7,342 nucleotides of DNA. Source: CG2-30-68-42 sp037440385. GTDB lineage: Bacteria > Pseudomonadota > Gammaproteobacteria > Burkholderiales > Rhodocyclaceae. Location: assembly GCA_037440385.1 (NCBI GenBank), contig JBBIUI010000103.1:1-7342 (forward strand), read 5' to 3'. Each line of letters starts with the position of its first letter. The first letter of the stretch is position 1. Positions 1 to 5,365 of this stretch are shown here, in pieces. Under the pieces are notes generated by a model, which ran no database searches, was not told where the DNA came from, and saw nothing but the letters and a program-made list of their open reading frames with translations. Made by a program: the position numbers and the translations under genes.

Positions 1-90
1 ATGACGGGAAATGTCGCTTCACTCCTCGCAATGACGGGAAATGTCGCTCCGCTTCTCGGAACGAATGGGAACGCCGTCACGCTCCTATCG
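1..90. repeat. Three tandem 30-bp units at the window edge
   Basis: Units at 1-30, 31-60 and 61-90. The first two match at 26 of 30 positions and both begin ATGACGGGAAATGTCGCT; the third is degenerate (about 17 of 30 matches to the first). Because 30 is divisible by three, the units translate as decapeptide repeats (MTGNVASLLA, MTGNVAPLLG, TNGNAVTLLS), but I see no sign that this 65-codon frame (1-198) is a gene. The minus strand contains CATTGCGAGGAGTGAAGCGAC, which resembles a dispersed bacterial intergenic repeat often mistranslated as VIARSEAT. Short multiple repeats are also found at ends of some insertion sequences, such as the IS21 family. The array may continue beyond base 1. Confidence 0.6.
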
Positions 91-245
91 ATGAACCGTC
101 CGGGCAACGGATTGCGGGATCGGGACGACATCGTAGCCGAGTTCTGTCGCGGCAAGTCGCGCGTATCGCCTCTCGGCCTGGTCGCACGGTCGCGGTAGTC
201 GGCGAGGGCGCATTCGGCGAGCTCGGGGATCGCTCTACTCGTCAT
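85..245 (-). pseudogene. Possible decayed remnant of an unidentified gene
   Basis: Two minus-strand frames join into one protein-like text. From an ATG at 245 one frame reads MTSRAIPELAECALADYRDR. A neighbouring frame then reads CDQAERRYARLAATELGYDVV and PIPQSV before a TAG at 87-85. The pattern (tyrosine-rich helix, then a LGYDVVPIP strand) faintly recalls the C-terminal part of some small AAA-type ATPases, but this is recall only and needs a frameshift at around 190-200. No ribosome site precedes the ATG. The rest of 91-356 holds nothing else I can support. Chance open frames in GC-rich DNA are a serious alternative. Confidence 0.2.
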
Positions 246-356
246 CCGAACCAACGAAAAAACGGGCGGCATGCCATGTCGCGCGCAAGATGGCACCCGC
301 GAAAGCCGCCCCGGCGCATCGACGACGTGATCGTGAAGAGGAAGCGGTTCGCGGCC

Positions 357-869
357 ATGCCGAGATCGACCGGTCGATGCGTTCTGCTGGCGGCAGTTGC
401 GCTCGTGGGTTGCGAGGGAAATGAACAGGAACTTTTCCTGAGATCGCATGATGCCATCATGACCGGAATGACGGTGCGCGATGCGTTCGAGGCAGGCCTC
501 GCGGATTACCTCGAGGCAATGGGGACGAAGAATGCGCCGGGTGCGGCCAGGCCGGAGAAGCAGCCTGCAAGCGGTGGCTGCGCTCGGCACGTGATCGACG
601 TGGCCCATTCGGATGGTTATCGGATCACCGTATAGTGTGGCATCAATTCGCCATCGTCGCCGAAGCTGGTGCCGACCAGAAAATTCCGGGTCAAGGCAGC
701 GCTGCTTCGCGCGCTGGATACGGACTATTCCCGCTGGACCGGGAACCTGGAATTCACGATCGAATCACCGCCACGCGCGGCATTCGGCGTCTACGACCAT
801 TATCGGTTTACGACGAATCGGGACGGCCGCGTCGATGGCGTCTCCTCGATATCGAGCGCAAAGCCATGA
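357..869 (+). pseudogene. Lipoprotein-like gene interrupted by one in-frame amber codon
   Basis: Read through, the frame encodes about 170 codons. The first 92 (357-632) start with a lipoprotein signal: Arg-containing n-region, hydrophobic VLLAAVALVG core and lipobox LVGC with C19 as the lipidation site. A TAG follows at 633-635, then 77 more codons in the same frame to TGA at 867-869. Both halves look like ordinary protein (TGMTVRDAFEAGLADYLEAMG before; RWTGNLEFTIESPP and YDHYRFTTNRDGRVDG after), and no frame change is needed, so one point change (for example CAG or TGG to TAG) probably broke a single exported lipoprotein. C75 and C94 flank the break. I do not recognise the family with certainty. 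The start could also be a GTG at 333 or 327; no strong ribosome site decides it. Alternatives are a sequencing error, a short 92-residue protein, or amber readthrough. Expression from this strand is unproven. Confidence 0.5.
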
Positions 870-941
870 TCGGCTGCGTCGCGCCGCATGCCGCGCCGGC
901 CACGGCCGATGGGACACCGGCGCGAGAAGCCTGCGGCGATG

Positions 942-2333
942 TCAGGCACCGGCCGGCGAGCCGGCCAGCGGAAGCGTCAGCGTCATCAGCGCGCCGCCGT
1001 CCGGATGATTCGCGGCGGCGAGTGTGCCGTGGTGCCGCTCGACGATGCCGTAGCTGATCGACAGTCCGAGGCCGGTGCCCTTGCCCACCGGCTTGGTCGT
1101 GAAGAACGGGTCGAAGACCTTGTCGAGGGTCTGCGGCCTGAAGCCGGGGCCGTTGTCGCGAAAGGTCAGCGTCACGGTGCCCCTGCACACCCGGGCGGCG
1201 ATGACCAGCCGCGCGTCGGGCAAAGCTTCGGTCCCGTCGATCGCGTTCTGCACCAGGTTGACCAGTACCTGCTGCATCTGCCCCGGCGAACCCGACACCG
1301 GCACGGGCGCGGGCACGTCGAGCACGACCCGGATCTTCGATCCGCACGCCTTCACGACCCAGTGCACCGATCGTTCGAGGATCGCGGCCAGATCGAACAC
1401 CTCGTCGACGCCGCGATCGGCGGCCGAAAAGCGCCGCAGCCCGGCAACGATGTCGCGCGTGCGCTCGGCCCCCTCGACGGTACCGTCGATCAGCGGCTGC
1501 ATGTCCTCGAGCAGGCGGTCGATGCGCAGGCTGCGGCGCAGTTCGTCGAGCCGCGCCGCCGGCGCCTTCGCGTGGATGGCGCCGAGGTACTCGCGCATTC
1601 GGTCCGCATAGCGCTGCAGCGCATAGACGTTACCCAGCACGAAGCTGATCGGATTGTTCAGCTCGTGCGCCACGCCTGCGACGAGCCGGCCCAGCGAGGC
1701 CATCTTCTCGGACTGGATGAGCTGCTGCTGCGTGCGCTTGAGTTCTTCATGGGCGTGCCGCAGCGCTTCGTAGGCGCGGCGCAGTTCTCCCACTGGACGG
1801 CCGGTCACGACCGTTCCGACGAACCGTCCGGCCGGCGACCGCCGCGCGGTGCAGTTGACGGCCACCGGCATCGCGAGCCCTTCGCTCGACCTGAACTGGA
1901 GCTCACAGTCGTGGATGCGCTCGCTGTGCAGCTCGCGCAGGAACCGGTCGGCCTGGGCGCGCGAGGCATCGTCCGCGAACAGATCCACCAGCGGCGTGCC
2001 GCGAAGCTCGTCCTCGGCCTTGCCGGTCAGCTCGACGAGCGCGTGGTTCACCTGCTGGATTTCGCCGCGGCGGTCGCACACGACGAGGATGTCCGACATC
2101 GATGTCAGCACGCTGAAGATGAATTGCTGCGTCTGTTCGAGCGTCGCGTTCTTCTCCTCGAGCGCCACCTCGTACTGCAACAGGTCGCTATAGACCTCGT
2201 CCATCTTGCGGATCACGTCGATCCACACATCCTCGCCCACGCCCTCGGGCGGGTGCTCGATCGCGTGCGGCGGCAGCATCGGCGCACCGTGCCGCGCGCC
2301 GCGCTGGGGCCGGTTGTGACCGCTCCCGGCCAT
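942..2333 (-). CDS. hoxJ: HoxJ/HupT, PAS-domain sensor histidine kinase of the H2-sensing system
   Basis: 463 residues from the ATG at 2333, which lies one base after the nikR stop (TGACATG). It has no membrane segment, so it is a soluble kinase. Order: charged N-terminal part with a helical stretch (about 35-65), PAS domain at about 66-180, a short coiled-coil linker (183-210), a dimerisation/phosphoacceptor helix with H223 in VAHELNNP, and an ATPase domain with N box NLVQNAIDG (359-367), G1 DNGPGF (393-398), F box FDPFFTTK (407-414) and G2 GKGTGLGLS (417-425). All catalytic boxes are intact. Known for R. eutropha: the PAS region binds the HoxBC hydrogenase and the kinase phosphorylates HoxA when H2 is absent. 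The reading frame extends upstream inside nikR to 2444, but that part (CATARSTWCRP...) reads as a nikR shadow. A GAAGAG stretch serves as a weak ribosome site. The gene is convergent with the lipoprotein-like frame. Confidence 0.94.
   Translation of the reverse strand: MAGSGHNRPQRGARHGAPMLPPHAIEHPPEGVGEDVWIDVIRKMDEVYSDLLQYEVALEEKNATLEQTQQFIFSVLTSMSDILVVCDRRGEIQQVNHALVELTGKAEDELRGTPLVDLFADDASRAQADRFLRELHSERIHDCELQFRSSEGLAMPVAVNCTARRSPAGRFVGTVVTGRPVGELRRAYEALRHAHEELKRTQQQLIQSEKMASLGRLVAGVAHELNNPISFVLGNVYALQRYADRMREYLGAIHAKAPAARLDELRRSLRIDRLLEDMQPLIDGTVEGAERTRDIVAGLRRFSAADRGVDEVFDLAAILERSVHWVVKACGSKIRVVLDVPAPVPVSGSPGQMQQVLVNLVQNAIDGTEALPDARLVIAARVCRGTVTLTFRDNGPGFRPQTLDKVFDPFFTTKPVGKGTGLGLSISYGIVERHHGTLAAANHPDGGALMTLTLPLAGSPAGA
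951..966. repeat. Perfect inverted repeat in the hoxJ 3' end, possible transcript-end hairpin
   Basis: GGCCGGC-GA-GCCGGCC is a perfect 7-bp inverted repeat (in practice a 6-bp stem with a 4-base loop) within the last eight codons of hoxJ, which encode a Gly/Ser/Pro/Ala tail. It lies near the meeting point of hoxJ and the convergent frame ending at 869. It has no U run on either strand. The 72 bases between the two genes (870-941) contain no better terminator candidate. It may protect or end the hoxJ transcript, but this is uncertain. Confidence 0.3.
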
Positions 2334-2334
2334 G

Positions 2335-2805
2335 TCAGCTCTTCGGCCTGCTATGGACGTGGTACGGATGGCCCACGCCGTGATGGTGATGGCGGCCGGG
2401 CTCCAGGTCGGCCGGCACCAGGTTGAGCGCGCCGTGGCGCACACCCCGCTCTGCGATCACGGCGTCGGCGAAAGCGCGCACCGCCGCGGTAGGACCGCGC
2501 AGGATAACCGCCTCGATGCAATGGTCGTGGTCCAGATGCACGTGCATCGCGGATACAGCCAGATCGTGGTGGCCGTGGCTCAGTGCCGTGAGCCGTTCGG
2601 CCAGGTCGCGTTCGTGGTGGTTGTACAGATAGGACAGCGCGGCGACGCACCCGGGTGCCTCGTCGTGCGCGAGCCGGTCGCGCTCGAGCTTCTCGCGCAA
2701 CAGATCGCGTACCGCCTCGGAGCGGCTGGCGTAGCCGCGTGCGCGGATCAGCCGGTCGAACTCGGCCGCGAGCTTTTCGTCGAGCGAAATCGTGAAGCGT
2801 TCCAT
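2335..2805 (-). CDS. nikR: NikR-type nickel-responsive transcriptional regulator with His-rich tail
   Basis: 156 residues. Residues 1-45 form a ribbon-helix-helix DNA-binding domain (MERFTISLDEK...RSEAVRDLLREKL). R3 and T5 match the DNA-contact residues of E. coli NikR, and E30 and D34 match its potassium-site residues. An ACT-like metal-binding domain follows, with the square-planar nickel set H77, H88, H90 and C96 (HVHLDHDHC) aligning with E. coli H76, H87, H89 and C95, then the VIAERGVRHG motif. NikR family members repress nickel uptake genes when nickel is plentiful. Unlike the 133-residue E. coli protein, this one ends in a tail from about residue 134 with four consecutive histidines (139-142) plus H146, H149 and H151. 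The ATG at 2805 has an AAAAGG site seven bases upstream. It is wedged between hoxC (12 bp) and hoxJ (1 bp), so it should be co-transcribed with the H2 sensor. Its target operator is not visible here. Confidence 0.92.
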   Translation of the reverse strand: MERFTISLDEKLAAEFDRLIRARGYASRSEAVRDLLREKLERDRLAHDEAPGCVAALSYLYNHHERDLAERLTALSHGHHDLAVSAMHVHLDHDHCIEAVILRGPTAAVRAFADAVIAERGVRHGALNLVPADLEPGRHHHHGVGHPYHVHSRPKS

Positions 2806-2812
2806 CACGAGG

Positions 2813-2818
2813 CCTTTT
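2813..2818 (-). promoter_or_regulatory. Ribosome binding site of nikR, overlapping the hoxC stop
   Basis: AAAAGG on the minus strand shares its first base with the hoxC stop codon TGA and sits seven bases before the nikR ATG. It fixes the nikR start at 2805 rather than the GTG at 2808, and the arrangement suggests translational coupling to hoxC. Confidence 0.55.
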
Positions 2819-4272
2819 CAGTGCACCGTGCACACCATGCACGGGTCGAACGAGCGCACGACGTGCTGCACGGCGAGCGGCACCGCGTCGCCGTCTTGCA
2901 CCGGCGTTCCCACCAGCGCCTGTTCCAGCGCGCCCGGAACGCCGTCGCAATCTCGCGGCGAGAAGTTCCACGTGGTCGGCGCGACGATCTGATAGTTGTG
3001 GATGCGCCCCTCGCGCACCTCCAGCCAGTGGCCGAGCGCACCGCGTGCCGATTCCACCATGCCGGCGGCGCTCGCCTCGCGGGGCATCGTTGCCTGATGG
3101 CACCAGGGTTCGCCGGGCCGCAGTTGCCGCACCCATCGCTGCATTGCCGGGATCACCCGTGCGAGCTCCAGCATCCGCGCGATGACACGGCTCGCGACGT
3201 TGCCCCCGTCTCGCGCAACCAGATCGCGGATCAACGGCTGGCCATCGACCACCTGGCGCGCGATCGCGCCCGCCTCGGCGACGCGCCCCCTCCAGCGCGG
3301 CGCCTTGCACCAGGTATAGGCGAGGGGCTTGTCTGCATCGGGCAGCGTGACGCCCTGCGAGGGATGCGAGACCGCCTGCACCGCCTCGAGCCAAGAATGG
3401 GAGACATCCTCGCTCAGTTCGCGCGGGTCGAGCGCATGCGGCACGCCGCCGTCCCAGACGCCCGCGGCGAAGAACCGGTTTGCGTCCTCGAGCGGATAGT
3501 TGCCATAGCTGATGAAGGTATCGGTGGCGCGGCCGAGCCGGTACAGATCGAGCTCGCGTGCGATCTCGAGGAACAGCCGGAAATCGCTGTGCGCAGGCGG
3601 CCGCGCGTCGCGCCAGGCGTCGAGCGCGGCCGCGTCGTGCAGACCCGCCACGGCTTCCAGCGCATCGCCGAAGAGCTCGCGCTCGAGCCAGTTGCGGAAC
3701 CGGCGCAGCAGGGCTTCGATCCGGATGCATCCCGAGGTCTGCACCGGCCGGGTCGATCCACCGGGCTGGATCGCCAGCGTGTGCGGCCACTTCCCGGCGA
3801 GGTGGCCCATCAGTTGCAGAAAGGCCGCACGCGCGGGCAGCGCGTCGCGCACCGCGCTGCCGGTGACGGCCCTGAAGCGCGCCGCGGCCGCATCGAACCA
3901 CGGCCGGCCGCGATAGGCCTCGCGGGCGAAGTCGGGCATGAAGAACAGATAGAAGTGCGTGAAGTGGTCAGCCAGGTTTTCGCACGCCAGCACGAGATTG
4001 GCGGCGATCCTCCCGTTGGGCGGCGCCTCGACGCCCATCGCTGCGGCCAGTGCGGCGGCGGCTGCCGCGGACTGCGACACCGAACAGATTCCGCAGATGC
4101 GCGGCGCGAATACGAGCGCGTCGAACGGATCCTTGCCACGCAGAATCAGCTCGAACCCGCGGAACATCGGGGAATTGACGTGCGCACTGCGCACTGCGCC
4201 ATCGGCGAGCTCGAGCGTGACTTCGAGGTCGCCCTCGACGCGGTTGAAGGGTCCGACGACCAGACGGGTCAT
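2818..4272 (-). CDS. hoxC: HoxC/HupV, large subunit of the H2-sensing regulatory hydrogenase
   Basis: 484 residues from the ATG at 4272. It holds the NiFe active site. Nickel ligands are C60 and C63 in RICGICS near the N-terminus and C478 and C481 in DPCMVC at the C-terminus. The protein stops three residues after the last ligand (TVH), so it lacks the C-terminal peptide that an endopeptidase removes from other large subunits; this is a hallmark of regulatory hydrogenases. I62 and F110 fall at the two bulky gas-channel positions described for R. eutropha HoxC, where standard enzymes have Val and Leu; they narrow the channel and keep O2 out. The RVEGD motif near residue 11 is also typical. A GTG at 4287 could add five residues, but the ATG has a GGGGCGAG site five bases upstream and gives numbering that matches R. 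eutropha. The gene lies 12 bp before nikR and is the partner of hoxB. Confidence 0.95.
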   Translation of the reverse strand: MTRLVVGPFNRVEGDLEVTLELADGAVRSAHVNSPMFRGFELILRGKDPFDALVFAPRICGICSVSQSAAAAAALAAAMGVEAPPNGRIAANLVLACENLADHFTHFYLFFMPDFAREAYRGRPWFDAAAARFRAVTGSAVRDALPARAAFLQLMGHLAGKWPHTLAIQPGGSTRPVQTSGCIRIEALLRRFRNWLERELFGDALEAVAGLHDAAALDAWRDARPPAHSDFRLFLEIARELDLYRLGRATDTFISYGNYPLEDANRFFAAGVWDGGVPHALDPRELSEDVSHSWLEAVQAVSHPSQGVTLPDADKPLAYTWCKAPRWRGRVAEAGAIARQVVDGQPLIRDLVARDGGNVASRVIARMLELARVIPAMQRWVRQLRPGEPWCHQATMPREASAAGMVESARGALGHWLEVREGRIHNYQIVAPTTWNFSPRDCDGVPGALEQALVGTPVQDGDAVPLAVQHVVRSFDPCMVCTVH

Positions 4273-4277
4273 CGTCG

Positions 4278-4285
4278 CTCGCCCC
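4278..4285 (-). promoter_or_regulatory. Ribosome binding site deciding the hoxC start
   Basis: GGGGCGAG on the minus strand lies five bases before the ATG at 4272. It overlaps the codons that would follow the alternative GTG start at 4287, which itself has no clear site upstream (GGGCCCTTGC). This supports the ATG. Confidence 0.5.
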
Positions 4286-4297
4286 ACGCAAGGGCCC

Positions 4298-4313
4298 GGC
4301 GGGCGGCCCCGCC
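4298..4313 (-). repeat. GC-rich inverted repeat in the hoxB-hoxC intergenic gap
   Basis: A perfect 6-bp stem (GGCGGG/CCCGCC) with a 4-base loop lies in the 94-base gap between hoxB and hoxC, 25 bases upstream of the hoxC start. There is no T run, so it is not a standard terminator. It could affect mRNA stability or hoxC translation, but in DNA this GC-rich such a stem may be chance. The perfect palindrome TCGCCGGCGA at 4337-4346 is in the same gap. Confidence 0.3.
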
Positions 4314-4366
4314 TGCGCCCGGAATGCGAACGGCTGTCGCCGGCGAGACGGCTCGCGCGGAATCGC

Positions 4367-5365
4367 TCACTTCAGCCCCGTCTTGCGCACGGCAGGCGTG
4401 ACCACCAGGTGGTCAGCCGTGGCGTTCTCGCGCACGCGCCGCGGCGTCGCGGATTTCGACAGCGCGGCCAGCGCGACGAACCATGCCTTCGGCATGTCGG
4501 TCGGCAGGCCGATCGGGATGCCGGCGATCTTCGGCGTGCGCGCGAACGGATGCCCCGGCTCCTCGAAACCCGGTTCGGTGCAACTGATGCAGGCGTAGCC
4601 GCCGCGCGTGCACGAACCGACCCCGTTCCACGGCCGCAGGTTGCAGTCGGCATGCGCCTGCGTGCCCTTGCAGCCCATGTTCTCCATCAGGCAACCGAGG
4701 TCCGAGGGCTTCTCCGCACTGGCCTTGAATTCGTAGTATTCGTTGCGCGCGCAGCCGTGATGCACGAGCTGGTCGGCGTACAGCCGCGGCCGGCCGAGCG
4801 AGTCGAGATCGCCCTCGCCGAAGCCGCCCGATGCGATCGCGAGCAAGGTGTCGATCACCCAGTCCGGATGCACCGGGCAGCCGGCGACGTTGATCACCGG
4901 CAGCCCGCAGCCCGAACGGTAGCGCGCGCCGAGCAGCCCGCCCTTGAGCGCCCCTTCGTATTGCAGGCCGCAGGCATCGGTGGGGTTCGCGCCGGCCGCC
5001 GGGATACCGCCGTACGCGGCACAGCTTCCGATCGCCAGCGTGTAGCGGGCGCGCGCCGCGAGCCGCGCGATCCAGTCCGTCATCGCTCGCCCGGTGCCCG
5101 ACATCCGGTGGAAGCGACCGCTGCGCTGCGGGCCGCGCAGCGCAGCGCCCTCGACGCAGAAAATGTCGAGCGGCATCCCGCCCTCGGCGCAGGCTTCGAG
5201 CACCTCGATCGCCTCGGCGCCGGTCCGTTCCGAAGTGGCCGGATGCCACAACAGCTCGACGCCGGCGTCGTGCAGCATGCCGAACGGTTCGCCTGCGTCC
5301 GAGCACAGCAGCGACATCGTGCACCCGCCGCAGCCACCGGACTGAAGCCACATCAGACTAAGCAT
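4367..5365 (-). CDS. hoxB: HoxB/HupU, small subunit of the H2-sensing regulatory hydrogenase
   Basis: 332 residues from the ATG at 5365. It carries the electron-transfer iron-sulfur clusters of the cytoplasmic sensor hydrogenase. There is no twin-arginine signal peptide: the protein starts almost directly at the proximal-cluster motif WLQSGGCGGCTMS, unlike exported uptake enzymes. Inferred ligands: proximal cluster C12, C15, C115 (GSCAAYGG) and C163 (AGCPVHP); distal cluster H202, C205, C225 and C232; medial cluster C241, C252, C259 and C262. C252 occupies the place where standard enzymes have the proline of a [3Fe-4S] site, so a [4Fe-4S] medial cluster is predicted. About 55 residues follow the last cluster motif (CTEPGF); a similar C-terminal extension in R. 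eutropha HoxB takes part in contact with HoxJ. An alternative ATG at 5374 adds three residues but leaves no room after the AGAGGA site. The gene overlaps hoxA by 8 bp, suggesting coupled translation. Confidence 0.94.
   Translation of the reverse strand: MLSLMWLQSGGCGGCTMSLLCSDAGEPFGMLHDAGVELLWHPATSERTGAEAIEVLEACAEGGMPLDIFCVEGAALRGPQRSGRFHRMSGTGRAMTDWIARLAARARYTLAIGSCAAYGGIPAAGANPTDACGLQYEGALKGGLLGARYRSGCGLPVINVAGCPVHPDWVIDTLLAIASGGFGEGDLDSLGRPRLYADQLVHHGCARNEYYEFKASAEKPSDLGCLMENMGCKGTQAHADCNLRPWNGVGSCTRGGYACISCTEPGFEEPGHPFARTPKIAGIPIGLPTDMPKAWFVALAALSKSATPRRVRENATADHLVVTPAVRKTGLK

Noticed and set aside
1..198. 65-codon plus-strand frame with decapeptide repeats as a gene
   Set aside because: The repetition comes from the 30-bp DNA repeat; the downstream part has no recognisable features and there is no visible upstream context.
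291..307. TGGCAC that might start a -24/-12 sigma54 promoter
   Set aside because: The required TTGC-type -12 element is missing at the proper spacing, and it points to no hydrogenase gene.
242..460. 72-codon minus-strand open frame
   Set aside because: It lies opposite the lipoprotein signal region, its composition is Ser/Arg-rich, and it has no ribosome site or motif.
613..1057. Two plus-strand frames of 131 and 140 codons
   Set aside because: They run across the lipoprotein end and into antisense hoxJ, and are Arg/Ala/Ser-rich without structure; they are shadows.
888..2426. 512-codon plus-strand open frame opposite hoxJ
   Set aside because: It is an antisense shadow of hoxJ and nikR. The composition is Arg/His/Ala/Gln-heavy without recognisable motifs, as expected from GC-rich codon bias, whereas the minus strand encodes a complete kinase.
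2334..2444. Upstream in-frame extension of hoxJ to 2444
   Set aside because: It would overlap nikR by more than 100 bases, and its residues (CATARSTWCRP) are a shadow of nikR. The ATG at 2333, one base after the nikR stop, is the natural start.
2351..3901. 516-codon minus-strand frame overlapping hoxC and nikR
   Set aside because: It is an out-of-frame shadow with extreme Arg/Ala content; the overlapping frames carry unmistakable HoxC and NikR motifs.
2332..4401. 689-codon plus-strand open frame
   Set aside because: It is antisense to nikR and hoxC, full of Arg, Gly and Pro, and has no domain. Its length is explained by the third-position GC of the true genes.
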